Below, piece by piece: positions 26,962 through 35,534 of a DNA stretch of 64,000 nt. A program made the position numbers and the translations under genes. How positions within the stretch are numbered: position 1 is the first letter of the stretch; every line of letters begins with the position of its first letter. A model generated the notes under the pieces. That model was not told where the DNA came from. It worked only from the letters and a program-made list of their open reading frames with translations, and made no database searches. Source of the DNA: CATOSP01 sp965216155 (GTDB taxonomy: Bacteria > Chloroflexota > Dehalococcoidia > Lucifugimonadales > UBA3495); NCBI GenBank assembly GCA_965216155.1, contig CBDCFD010000005.1:434001-498000 (forward strand), in the 5' to 3' direction.

Positions 26962-27000
26962 ACAGAAGGACGCCCCGGAAACACCGGGGCGCCCTTCTGT
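26962..27000. terminator. Strong hairpin terminator after the ABC ATPase genes
   Basis: The inner stem CGCCCCGG/CCGGGGCG (8 bp, loop AAACA) extends through one mismatch into ACAGAAGG/CCTTCTGT, giving about 17 bp. It lies 37 bases past the oppF stop and separates it from the minus-strand PaREP1-like array, so it may work in both directions. Confidence 0.75.
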
Positions 27001-27091
27001 GAAGAGCCGCAGGAGAAGTGGTAGTTATGCAGCCACTAGGGCTTTGCACCAAAAGTCGGGATTCTGTTCCAAAGGTGCTGAACGGTTAACC

Positions 27092-27465
27092 TCATTTGGC
27101 TTCCGGCAACAGCCTCTCCAGCCGCGTTACAAAGTCCGCCACGCGCTGAAGTCGCCTTTCGACCCATTCATGGCTCATCCTGTTTTCATAAAAGTTGCGG
27201 TGCAAGGCACCCGCACTATCGAACGACCACGCCAAATCCGTGTCCCCGGTTGCTGATGCCAACTCATCTACCATCGTTCCCAACAGCGCATGGTGCCTGG
27301 GTCTTTTCCCCGTCGCTCGGCCACAGCTTTGACCATCAAAGCGGCGGCGCCCCAAGCCTTTTCCGAGGCTTGCTCCAAGTCTCCTGTAAGTAATTCCCCG
27401 CGGGCCTCGACCAAGAATGCCCGGCTGCGCTCCCGGTACGTCTGGACCTGCTGCGTCATGACCAT
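27092..27465 (-). pseudogene. PaREP1-like gene, fifth copy of the array, frameshifted
   Basis: The first half reads MTQQVQTYRERSRAFLVEAR and LEQASEKAWGAAALMVKAVA, identical in style to the other copies. The frame then breaks near 27300 in a GGGGAAAAG tract. The rest of the fold continues in another frame as HHALLGTMVDELASATGD and LERLLPEAK. One missing base explains the change. The most likely start is the ATG at 27459, two codons inside the longest frame. It is the last gene in the transcription direction of the array and the only one broken. Decay of a redundant copy or an assembly indel would both explain it. Confidence 0.7.
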
Positions 27466-27577
27466 TCCTATTGTGGCGGATTGACCATAAGACTATTCCA
27501 GCATCGGGATAGCGTCAACCTTGCGGTAATATGTGGTCCTGTTTCAAAAGTGCGGAAGCCAGGCAGGACGTCATGTG

Positions 27578-27943
27578 CTATTGGAGCGCAAGCAACCGCT
27601 CCACCTTATCCACGAACTGCTCCACATCCTCCAACCCTTGCACAACCAGTTCGGGGCTAAGCCAATGCTCGTAGAAGTTACTGTGCAGACCATTGGCGGT
27701 ATGGAATAGCCGTCCCAACTCCCTGTCGTTGGATTCCTTGGCCAGACCGTCAACAACAAAGAAAAGATGGCGGTGTTGATTATGTTCCATGCCTCTCCGG
27801 TCAGCCACAGCTTTGACCATCAGGCCCGCAGCGCCCCAAGCCTTCTCTGAGGCTTGCTCCAGGTCTCCGGCAAGTAGTTCCTCGCGGGCCTTGACCAGGA
27901 ATGTCCGGCTGCGCTCCCGGTATGTCTGGACCTGCTGCGTCAT
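27578..27943 (-). CDS. PaREP1-like (HEPN-type) family protein, copy 4 (121 aa)
   Basis: A small all-helical protein beginning MTQQVQTYRERSRTFLVKAR. The diagnostic block is DLEQASEKAWGAAGLMVKAV, followed by RHLFFVVDGLAKESND and HTANGLHSNFYEHWLSPELV. This order (acidic helix, ASEKxWGAA, NFYE) is what I know from the archaeal PaREP1/PaREP8 family. The reading frame is open far upstream, but the start is set at 27943, where GGAGGGGGACC lies just before ATG as in the sibling genes. The function of the family is not known; HEPN-like proteins can be RNases or act with nucleotidyltransferases, and no such partner is adjacent. Confidence 0.75.
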   Translation of the reverse strand: MTQQVQTYRERSRTFLVKAREELLAGDLEQASEKAWGAAGLMVKAVADRRGMEHNQHRHLFFVVDGLAKESNDRELGRLFHTANGLHSNFYEHWLSPELVVQGLEDVEQFVDKVERLLALQ

Positions 27944-27956
27944 GGTCCCCCTCCAA

Positions 27957-28325
27957 CTATGCGGCTTCCGGCAACAGCCTCTCCAGCCGCGTTGCAAAGT
28001 CCGCCACGCGCCGGAGCCGCCATTCGATGCCTTCTTGGTCCATAACATTCTCATAAAAGTTGCTGTGCAAGGCATTCGCCACGTCAAAGAGAACCCCCAA
28101 CTCATTGTCGGCAGTTTCTCGCGTCAATGTCTCTACCATTATGCGCAACGAGTTATGGTGTCTGTGGGACAAACCCCGCGCATCGGCTACTGCCTTGACG
28201 ATTTGCGCCGCGGCGCCCCAAGCCTTTTCCGAGGCTTGCTCCAAGTCTCCTGTAAGTAATTCCCCGCGGGCCTTGACCAGGAATGCCCGGCTGCGCTCCC
28301 GGTACGTCTGGACCTGCTGCGTCAT
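27957..28325 (-). CDS. PaREP1-like (HEPN-type) family protein, copy 3 (122 aa)
   Basis: It shares the MTQQVQTYRERSRAFLVKAR start, DLEQASEKAWGAAAQIVKAV core and HSNFYENVMDQEG motif with its neighbours, but its middle (RHHNSLRIMVETLTRETADN) is clearly diverged. Its C-terminus LERLLPEAA is full length, unlike copies 1 and 2. The gene starts 28 bases after the end of copy 2 and ends 13 bases before copy 4 starts, and GGAGGGGGACC precedes its ATG. The tight packing means a single transcript is likely. Function unknown. Confidence 0.75.
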   Translation of the reverse strand: MTQQVQTYRERSRAFLVKARGELLTGDLEQASEKAWGAAAQIVKAVADARGLSHRHHNSLRIMVETLTRETADNELGVLFDVANALHSNFYENVMDQEGIEWRLRRVADFATRLERLLPEAA

Positions 28326-28353
28326 GGTCCCCCTCCAACTATTCGGCTTCCGG

Positions 28354-28707
28354 CTACAGCCTCTCCAGCCGCGCTACAAAGTCGGAAACATCGTCAAGAC
28401 GCCGTTCCACCTGCGAGGCGGTGAACCAGTCCTCATAAAAGTTGATATGGAACCCGTTGGCCGCAGCAAACAAGGTGTCCATGTGGCGGTCGCCAGTCTC
28501 CCGTACCAGAGCGTCCACGACCCGGAAAAGATGGTGATGCTTCTGATGTTCCATGCCTCTCCGGTCAGCCACAGCTTTGACTATCAGGCCCGCAGCGCCC
28601 CAAGGCTTCTCTGAGGCTTGTTCCAGGTCTCCGGCAAGTAGCTCATCCCGGGCCTTGACCAGGAATGCCCGGCTGCGCTCCCGGTACGTCTGGACCTGCT
28701 GCGTCAT
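28354..28707 (-). CDS. PaREP1-like (HEPN-type) family protein, copy 2 (117 aa)
   Basis: Nearly identical to copy 1: both read HHHLFRVVDALVRETGDR and NGFHINFYEDWFTASQVERR. A TAG replaces the TTG leucine codon of copies 3 and 5 after LERL, so the last five residues are lost in copies 1 and 2 alike. The duplication therefore came after that change. One residue differs in the core (EKPWGAA instead of EKAWGAA). The repeat period between the two genes is 382 bases. GGAGGGGGACC precedes the ATG. Confidence 0.75.
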   Translation of the reverse strand: MTQQVQTYRERSRAFLVKARDELLAGDLEQASEKPWGAAGLIVKAVADRRGMEHQKHHHLFRVVDALVRETGDRHMDTLFAAANGFHINFYEDWFTASQVERRLDDVSDFVARLERL

Positions 28708-28735
28708 GGTCCCCCTCCAACTATTCGGCTTCCGG

Positions 28736-29089
28736 CTACAGCCTCTCCAGCCGCGCTACAAAGTCGGAAACATCGTCAAGACGCCGTTCCACCTGCGAGG
28801 CGGTGAACCAGTCCTCATAAAAGTTGATATGGAACCCGTTGGCCGCAGCAAACAAGGTGTCCATGCGGCGGTCGCCAGTCTCCCGTACCAGAGCATCCAC
28901 GACCCGGAAAAGATGGTGATGCTTCTGATGTTCCATGCCCCGTCGCACGGCCACGGCCTTCACCATCAAAGCCGCAGCGCCCCAAGCCTTCTCTGAGGCT
29001 TGTTCCAAGTCTCCGGCAAGTAGCTCCTCCCGGGCCTTGACCAGGAATGTCCGGCTGCGCTCCCGGTATGTCTGGACCTGCTGCGTCAT
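28736..29089 (-). CDS. PaREP1-like (HEPN-type) family protein, copy 1 (117 aa)
   Basis: This is the first gene of the array in the direction of transcription and the near-twin of copy 2. Motifs in order: MTQQVQTYRERSRTFLVKAR, LEQASEKAWGAAALMVKAVA, HHHLFRVVDALVRETGD, NFYEDWFTASQ. The leader before it differs from the other copies (AGAGAGGCC before ATG), so the promoter is probably in the AT-richer 29090-29280 stretch. No nucleotidyltransferase, nuclease or CRISPR genes adjoin. Family assignment rests on remembered motif order and is fairly firm; function remains unknown. Confidence 0.75.
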   Translation of the reverse strand: MTQQVQTYRERSRTFLVKAREELLAGDLEQASEKAWGAAALMVKAVAVRRGMEHQKHHHLFRVVDALVRETGDRRMDTLFAAANGFHINFYEDWFTASQVERRLDDVSDFVARLERL

Positions 29090-29377
29090 GGCCTCTCTCG
29101 AATTCCATATTTCTCATTGGGTGAGAGTGTTGCACAATTTTGCGCAATGCTGCAACTCAGTGTAGAATGCGAAACTCCTGCCTGCCTAACCCGCAATAGT
29201 AGCCGCTGAATGGTATCAACAATTGGCTCTTGACACCTGTAAGCGGGTTGGGCAATATCTTAAGTATAATTGTCAAGTTCAACGGATAGGAGGAAGAAAA
29301 CATGGTGTACGCTTGACCGCTTCCCTCTTCACGTTTCTGTCCAATCCCTGCTTTCAAGCCCTACCACAACATTGACC

Positions 29378-29803
29378 ATGCCGCCAGCAACCCGTGTCCG
29401 TGCATTCCTATTGGTCTTCGCCGTACTATGTCTGGCGGCTTTGATAATCGTGGTGACGGCAGAGATTTCCGGCTGGAAATGGCTCAAGGCCATCGAAAGG
29501 ATTGGGCAGAATACCGGGCGTCTGATTATCACTGCTACGGCAGGGGCATTCATCACAGTAGAAGGGGGACCCATGTTAGCCGCGTGGCTCAGGAGGACCG
29601 AGATTAAGCAAGCACGGGAAGCAGGAATGGAAGCAGGAATAGAGGTAGGAATAGAGGTAGGGGCAGACCGGATGTACCGGGAATGGCAAACCTGGCGCAG
29701 TGCTATGGAGGCATGGCAACAGAAGAAAGAGGCTGCGGAACAGGATGGCCTGACGTTCACCGAATCGCCGCCGGTCGAGCCGCGTCCTCCCACCCGTGAA
29801 TAA
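29378..29803 (+). CDS. Membrane protein with a short internal repeat (141 aa), unknown
   Basis: One strong hydrophobic helix (FLLVFAVLCLAALIIVVTA) and a second weaker one (GRLIITATAGAFITVEGG) are followed by a polar, probably coiled-coil tail. That tail includes a tandem EAGMEAGIEVGIEVG stretch encoded by repeated ggaatagaggta-like units. The start is uncertain: the frame is open from 29270, and the ATG at 29378 is chosen because it directly precedes the first helix (PPATRVRAFLLV). A TTGACA at 29230 and TATAAT at 29265-29270 lie upstream but are too far apart to form one promoter. A strong terminator follows. No family recognised. Confidence 0.55.
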   Translation: MPPATRVRAFLLVFAVLCLAALIIVVTAEISGWKWLKAIERIGQNTGRLIITATAGAFITVEGGPMLAAWLRRTEIKQAREAGMEAGIEVGIEVGADRMYREWQTWRSAMEAWQQKKEAAEQDGLTFTESPPVEPRPPTRE

Positions 29804-29822
29804 CCTCAACGCCCTAAGCAAC

Positions 29823-29860
29823 ACCAAAGGCCCCGGTCAAGTAACCGGGGCCTTTGGTTT
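29823..29860 (+). terminator. Rho-independent terminator
   Basis: A perfect 15-bp stem (29823-29837 with 29844-29858), loop CAAGTA, is followed by TT. It lies 19 bases past the stop of the 29378-29803 gene and supports that gene being real. From 29861 to the IS at 30099 nothing else is recognisable. Confidence 0.85.
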
Positions 29861-30098
29861 GTCAACCGGCTCGTGTCAGTAGCCGGGGAAGGGCCGAAAC
29901 GATTTCCGCCGCGCCAGGGGGCGGGTTCCGTCGCCGGATTTTTTCGGCTTTAGTTTCGCAATTTTCCCTCCATCACAAACATCAAAATTCAGACAAAACC
30001 CCACCCAGGTAATACTCGCGTAACGTTGGGGGTGGTAACCTTGGTGCTGGCGGGCATGTGGGGCAGTCCCCGGCGGTAGAATATTGGTGGGAGTCTCA

Positions 30099-30980
30099 GA
30101 GCCTGTTTACAATCTCTTCAGGATTAGCGTCGCGAAGGCAAGAACCACCATTTGCAGACTGGTATTCAGCTTTCTCTCGCAGTTCTTCCAGAGTCGGCGG
30201 CACTTCTCCAGCCAGGCAAAGGATCGCTCCACCACCCATCCCCCCGTCTTCACGGGGGCTAAAGGCAGGCAGCACCACGAAGGTGTGCAGTTCATTGCGT
30301 TTCACCACTTCCACCGAGGCTCCCAACAGGCTCTGTACCGCCGCGGCAAAGGGCTTCCCGGTGTAACCCCCATCGACCAGCACGTTCTGCACCCGGCTCA
30401 GGTCGGCCTGGCGTTGGTCAAACATCGCCAAAGCCCCAGCCCGGCCGGTAACGTTGGCGGTGGTCACGTGAATCGCATGGGGCAACCCCTGCGTGTCCAC
30501 CGCGATGTGACGCTTGATCCCGGACACCTTCTTGCCCGCGTCATAGCCCTTGTGCTCGGCGCTGTCAGTGTTCCTGACGCTCTGGGCGTCCACGATGCAG
30601 AAACTGGTCTGCTCTTTTCGACCATTGCTCCGTCGGGCCGTGCCAACCGATTTTTTTAAGACCTGCTCCAGAATGGATTCTTGCTCCGGGCCGGGCCGCT
30701 CACTCCATTGCCGGAAATACTTGTAGCCAGTGCGCCAATCCGGGAAGTCCGCAGGCAGCATCCGCCACTGGCGCCCGCTTTTCAGGAGGTACAGCACCCC
30801 GCAGAAAACGTCGTACAAGTCCACGGTGCGGGGCTTGGTCCGTCGGCGGGCCGCCTCCAACGTGGGAAGAATCCGGGCAAATTGCTCCCGGCTAATGTCG
30901 CTGGGATAGGAATGAGACATGATTACCCTGCCTTGGTAATAGTCTCAACTTAACATATTCCACAGATCGTAGACAGATTC
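30099..30980. mobile_element. IS5-family element (about 882 bp) with imperfect terminal repeats
   Basis: The left end GAGCCTGTTTACAATCT and the reverse complement of the right end GAATCTGTCTACGATCT match at 13 of 17 positions. The flanks are TCA on the left and TAA on the right inside CTNAG contexts, which fits the TNA target preference of IS1031-like members but with a changed middle base. The element holds one transposase gene on the minus strand. The imperfect ends and the frameshifted transposase suggest an old, inactive copy. Confidence 0.75.
30107..30920 (-). pseudogene. IS5-family transposase, frameshifted before the catalytic Glu
   Basis: The N-terminal part contains PSDISREQFARILPTLEAAR, SGRQWRMLP, the first Asp in CIVDAQSVRNTDSAEHKGYD, and the second Asp in VLVDGGYTGK. 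After KRNELHTFVVLP the frame changes within a run of five C on the coding strand (near 30255). The remaining GGWVVERSFAWLEKCRR with the catalytic Glu continues in the other frame and ends at 30107. The unbroken frame instead runs to 30096 with nonsense. Programmed frameshifting is known in some IS5 groups but usually nearer the middle, so decay or an indel error is more likely. Confidence 0.8.
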
Positions 30981-31397
30981 TAAGACGTGCATCAAACATT
31001 GATTAGCCTTCCGCAGCAGTCCGCCGAGGGCATTTCAAAGGGGTCAAGAGGCATGATGTTGGATACCCAGGCAGGCAAACGGTACACTCGACATAACGTT
31101 GTTGGAGAAATTCGGTAACTTTTTCAAATTTAGACGCAACAAATTCTCTTGACAGTCAAAAAGCCCAGGTGCTACAACAAGTGCGCAATCGTTTCAAGCC
31201 TGAGATAAAGGAGGGGGCCATCAGCATGTCCAGTTGCGGGACCGGCATCGCTTATCCGCCCAGCGACCCTTCGGTGATACCCAGGGGAGGGCCGCCCTAG
31301 CCCACTCCGCCCCGGCAGGACCGGGGACCCGGAGGGGCTGCGGCCCCAGGGAAGGCACCGGACCCACGGAACGACCAAAATCAGGAGAAAAGAGTAG
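30981..31397. other. Gene-free leader region of the surface-protein gene
   Basis: No gene is supported in these 417 bases. The first part is AT-richer. The second part (31200-31370) is GC-rich with several complementary G and C runs, so the transcript leader could be structured. I could not match it to a known riboswitch. A GGAGAAAAGAG ribosome site directly precedes the ATG at 31398. Confidence 0.45.
31149..31178 (+). promoter_or_regulatory. Putative sigma-70 type promoter for the surface-protein gene
   Basis: A consensus TTGACA at 31149-31154 is followed after 18 bases by TACAAC at 31173-31178 (4 of 6 matches to TATAAT). It would give a leader of about 210 bases before the ATG at 31398. 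The -35 match is good and the -10 match is only fair. Confidence 0.45.
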
Positions 31398-34366
31398 ATG
31401 AAAACCAAGATCGGATTACCTTTCGGGCTTGCGTTGGTGATGTTCATCGGCGTCTTCACCACCATGCTGGCCCTGGGAGCCCTCAACCCCCAGCCGACGG
31501 AGGCCGCTGACGATTTCTCGGTCTCTCTGTCAAACACTATTACCGGCCACAGCAGCGACTGGTCCTTCTCGGTGACAGCCGAGAATGGCTTCTCGGCAGG
31601 AGTAGTAGATGCGGTTGTTGCTGCTAATAGCCGTGAGGCCAGCCAGATTGAGATAACCTTCCCTAGCAATTTCCTTGATGGTAATGGTGGTGCGGCTATC
31701 GTGCCAGGTAACTGGGAATTGGGTGGGACGACGGTTGATACAGCCCCCACCATACCAACCAACAACGTGCTATTAATTACAGCCCCTGATGGCATGACGC
31801 CTGTGAGTGCGGGTGGCGAACTCTCGGTCAAGTATACCGCCCCCTCCAAGGGCCTCAATGAAGAGACCGGAAACTTCTTCAAGAACGCTGCCGGTACCGA
31901 TATTGAGATTATGGTTACGCTTAGGGTCGATACGGATGAAGACACCGATTTTGAGGAGACGTCAACCCTTGATTCGGAAGCTTTCTCTATAGACACCACG
32001 CGCGTCGGTCAGCTGGAGGTGACGCCAGCCCCACCGATCCCGGAGCGGCAGCCCAATACCAGATCAAGTTCTATACGGGTGTGACCCTGTCGGAAGGAAT
32101 TGGCACTATCATCCTGGAGATCGACTCCTCCGTCGGCGTGCCCACTTCCCTCTCCACGCAGGCAGTGCGGATCTCCGCCAGCGCTGTCACCACCTCCGGT
32201 AGTTCCCCCAACCAGAGCCGGCCCCTGGACCTGGCGCCCATCTACCGGGTGTTGAGCGGCACCGACAACCGGAAGGAGTACAGGATCTCAGTCCCGGACA
32301 TGGACGCCGCTGAAGCCAGGAATGCCAGCATTAGCGCCAACGCCCTCGTAACCTTGACGCTGCTGGCAAACGCCGGCTTCACCAACCCCACCGAGTCCGG
32401 CAGCGACGACTTCACCGTGAGCACCTCCAATTCGACCACGGGAGTCGAGCGCAAGTTCACAACCCCGGTCCAACTATTCTCGGACGACAAGGCCGACAAC
32501 CGGAACAAGCCTTTGACCATCACCGGAAAGGGGTTCAAAAACGGTACTTCGGCCACCGTGTACCTTGACAGGAACAGGAACGGTATGAAGGACACCGGAG
32601 ACGTGGACCTGATTACCCTTCCGGTAGGGTCCGACGACACCTTCGAGGCCACCTTCAACGTGACCGTCCCTCCCTTCGAGGCTCTACCGAACAAGAATGT
32701 CATCAACGCCGTCGACGGCGAGGCCCCGGTCAACACCCTGAAGTGGCCCGCTCCCACCGACCTGGTCGAGGCCCCCGAAGGCGAAGAGGCGGATGACCAG
32801 GCCATTAGGGAGCAGGACAACCGCGACAAGCTCGTCGCAGCCGCTGCGGCAGCAAACGCCCCCATCTTCGAGGTCGAGGGGCTGATTACTGTCTCCCCCA
32901 CGACCCTGGGGATTGGCGACACACTGACCATCGACCTCAAGGACTGGCCGGACGAAACTATCACAAGGCTGGTTATCGGCGGCGTAGACCACACTCCCCC
33001 GAATCGGGGGGTCAGCAACAACACCCTGCAGTTTGACATTGAGGTCGACAACCAGGTGGGCTTGGGAACCCAGCAGGTGGAAATCACTTCCGATAACGAA
33101 TCGGACAACACCAACGTGTTGATTTCCGGCGCTACCGTCATCGTCAACCCAACCACCGTGGTGCCCAACCAAAGCATCTCCGTCACACCGGGCGGGGCTT
33201 CTCCGACGGCGCAACCATCAACGAGAGCGGTGACACCAGCAGTGTCTCCCTGGGCGGCAGCATCGAGTTGCTCAAAGAGTCCTTCCTGGAGGGTGTCAGC
33301 CCCGGAGCAAAATCCAGCAAAATTAACGGCGGTGATACGGTGGATGTGGACAACGGCGGCAACTGGTCCGCTTCCATCGTGGTCCCCGTCACCCAGGCTA
33401 CCACCAACCCGGGGCCCCACGGGCTGAAGGTCGTCGACCACGCGGGCAGGGAGGGCGTGGCCATCCTGACCCTGGCGGAACGCACCCTGACCCTGGAGCC
33501 CGCGGCGAGCCGGGTGGGGACCACTGTGACGGTCCGGGGGGCCGGGTTCCCAGCCCGCAACAGTTCCGAGGGCGCCAGCGGGGTCCAGGTGGTCCAGATC
33601 GAGTACAACGAGTCTGGCGACTTCCGCACCGTCTCTTCGGTGACCCCGGATTCCTCCGGGTCCTTCGTCACGACCTTCCGAGTGCCCCTCAACGCCGGCA
33701 TTCCCTCCACCAACGGCGTCCGGGCCTCGTTCCGCTACGACGAAGGCGGAGTCGACACCGGTGAAATCCTTACCCTGACGACCCACCAGGTGCCGGAAGG
33801 CACCATCGAGCTGAACAAGACCGAAGCCAATGCGGGGGACATGATCACGGTGACCGGCGAGGGGTTCAAGGCCTACACCTCCATCACCATGATTGAAATA
33901 GGCGACATCGAGGTTACCCCAGCCCCCAGGCCAAGCACCGGCAATACAGGCGGGTTCACTGCCGAGTTCCTGTTGCCCCAATTGGACCTAGGCATCAAGA
34001 ACATCGAGGTCATGATCGGCAAGACCACCGCCAGCGCCAGCCTGACCGTTGTGGAGGAGACAACTCCGGTCATGCCCGAGGTTATGATGGCCGAAGCGGC
34101 AACGCCCGAAGTTGCATTCGCCGCCGTCATCGCTGAGGACAACCTGATCGCGGTTTACCACTTCGATCCCGCGACCCAGAACGAGGCTCCCAACTACGGT
34201 TATACGGTCTACGACGCGCGGCCACTCTTTATGAGCGGCAACAATCTCGATTCGATCGAGGCCTGGCCAGTTCTACACCGTAGAGGTGTCTGAGGACCAG
34301 ATGGGCGTGACCCTCGGCAATCAAACCGTGGACCTGTACGCCCCATTCACCCCGATTCGATGGTAA
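31398..34366 (+). pseudogene. Large secreted repeat protein (S-layer-like), three frameshifts
   Basis: A signal peptide (MKTKIGLPFGLALVMFIGVF, then PTEAADD) starts a protein of about 985 residues that is split into four frames. One base is missing near 32025, where IPGAAAQYQIKFYTGVTLSE resumes in the second frame. Two bases (AC) are extra near 33185, between SISVT and GRGFSDGATINES. One T is extra near 34263, after which GQFYTVEVSEDQMGVTLG runs to the stop at 34364-34366. Repeated LTITGKGFKNG, VTGRGFSDG, VTVRGAGFPARN and ITVTGEGFKAYTS units look like IPT/TIG-type immunoglobulin-fold repeats, as in envelope or S-layer proteins. No membrane anchor is seen at the end. Coding quality is otherwise good, so indel errors are a real alternative to decay. 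Confidence 0.75.
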
Positions 34367-34386
34367 GGCTTAGAACTTAAGTCTGC

Positions 34387-34414
34387 ATAGGGTCCCGGAA
34401 TTCCGGGACCCTAT
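34387..34414 (+). terminator. Perfect hairpin terminator after the surface-protein gene
   Basis: Positions 34387-34400 and 34401-34414 are perfect reverse complements (14 bp, centre GGAATTCC). It lies 20 bases after the stop, which supports reading the four frames as a single gene ending at 34366. Confidence 0.75.
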
Positions 34415-34443
34415 TGCCCCCCTAAAGTCACAAGAAGTTTTCA

Positions 34444-35475
34444 ATGAAGAAACCCAAAATCCTAGTTCTACTCACGATCGTGGCGCTGTTCCTGGCCATC
34501 CCGGCCGTGACGCTGGCCCAAGCCCCACCTCTGGCGAGGTTCGCCGGAACGGCCATGGTCGATGACGCCGCGGTGGCAAAGGGCACCAAGGTCTCCGCCA
34601 TGATCGGCGATGCCGTGTTTGAGGGCGAGGTGTCGTCCAAAGGCACATACCTGCTCCAAATCGTACAGCGCCCGGGAGAAGACTTCACCGGGGCGGCCAT
34701 CATGTTCATGATCGGTGACATGATGGCCGCTGAGACCGGCACCTGGACGCCCGGAAAGAGCGAACGCCTGGTCCTCTCCGCCATGTCGGTCGCCGAAGGC
34801 GAGACCATCATGGCAAGCCTGTATGAGATCGGACACTCCGGCTCGTCCGGAATGGCCACCCTGACCGAGGTCGGCGAGGAGACCAGGGTCTCCCTCTTGG
34901 TCCACCCCGGCGCAATGATGAGCTCGGCAGCCCACATCCACACCGGTTCCTGCGGAGAGGGCCTGGGCGATATCATGTACGACCTGACCAGCATCGAAGA
35001 CGGCATGTCCATGACCATGGTCGCGGCTGCCCTCTCTTCGCTGCAGGACGGCAACCACGTAATCAACATCCACTCGGCTGACGACGCAACGGTCCACACC
35101 GTTTGCGGAGCGGTCCCGGACGCCGGCGGCATGGCCATGATGGCCGGCCCCGCCGGGGCTGAAGGTACTGCCGGCGCGGACGGAGCCATCGGCGCCATCG
35201 GTCCCCGCGGCGGGAATGGCCCCAAGGGCGACCCCGGCGCTGTCGGAGCCCCCGGCGCTGTCGGAGCCCCTGTCGGAGCCCCCGGCGCTGTCGGAGCCCC
35301 TGGTTCCGACGGAGCCGACGGTTCCGACGGAGCCCCCGGCGCGGACGGAGCCCGGGGGTCCGCTGGCGCAGCGGGTCCCGCCGGTGGCGGAGCCCTCGGT
35401 GTCATCGCCCTGATTATCGCGATCGTGGCAGTCGTCGGCGGCGGCGCAGCCATCGTGATGGGACGAAGCTCCTAG
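34444..35475 (+). CDS. Membrane-anchored collagen-like surface protein with CHRD-like domain (343 aa)
   Basis: Residues 1-26 form a signal peptide ending in LAQA. The middle part (about 28-230) carries SAAHIHTGSCGEGLGD and a later NVxxH-like VINIHSADDATVHTVCGAV, close to the pattern of CHRD-type beta domains, with two cysteines placed to pair. From about 236 to 318 follow Gly-X-Y repeats (GPKGDPGAVGAPGAVGAPVG, where one extra Val breaks the register). Residues 320-340 are a hydrophobic helix (LGVIALIIAIVAVVGGGAAI) ending MGRSS. The layout suggests a triple-helical stalk anchored at its C-terminus, displaying the globular head. It sits next to the large secreted protein, so both may be envelope components. 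Confidence 0.8.
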   Translation: MKKPKILVLLTIVALFLAIPAVTLAQAPPLARFAGTAMVDDAAVAKGTKVSAMIGDAVFEGEVSSKGTYLLQIVQRPGEDFTGAAIMFMIGDMMAAETGTWTPGKSERLVLSAMSVAEGETIMASLYEIGHSGSSGMATLTEVGEETRVSLLVHPGAMMSSAAHIHTGSCGEGLGDIMYDLTSIEDGMSMTMVAAALSSLQDGNHVINIHSADDATVHTVCGAVPDAGGMAMMAGPAGAEGTAGADGAIGAIGPRGGNGPKGDPGAVGAPGAVGAPVGAPGAVGAPGSDGADGSDGAPGADGARGSAGAAGPAGGGALGVIALIIAIVAVVGGGAAIVMGRSS

Positions 35476-35503
35476 ACCAACCCCGGTTGCCAGGCAACCA
35501 AGC

Positions 35504-35534
35504 AAGGGCGTCTCCAACCGAGGCGCCCTTTCCT
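35504..35534 (+). terminator. Hairpin terminator after the collagen-like gene
   Basis: AAGGGCGTCT pairs with AGGCGCCCTT (10 bp with one G-T pair), loop CCAACCG, followed by TCCTTTT. It begins 28 bases past the stop codon. Confidence 0.75.

Noticed and set aside
27092..29089. CRISPR-like repetition
   Set aside because: The repeats are whole protein-coding genes of about 370 bases, not short repeats with spacers. No CRISPR array or cas gene is seen in the window.
31180..31397. A known riboswitch (c-di-GMP, TPP or ydaO type) in the surface-protein leader
   Set aside because: Some G/C runs looked suggestive, but I could not place the conserved core bases of any class.
32242..33981. Minus-strand frame of 579 codons opposite the surface protein
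   Set aside because: Although longer than each broken forward frame, it lacks a signal or motif. The forward frames join into one secreted protein with repeats and a terminator.
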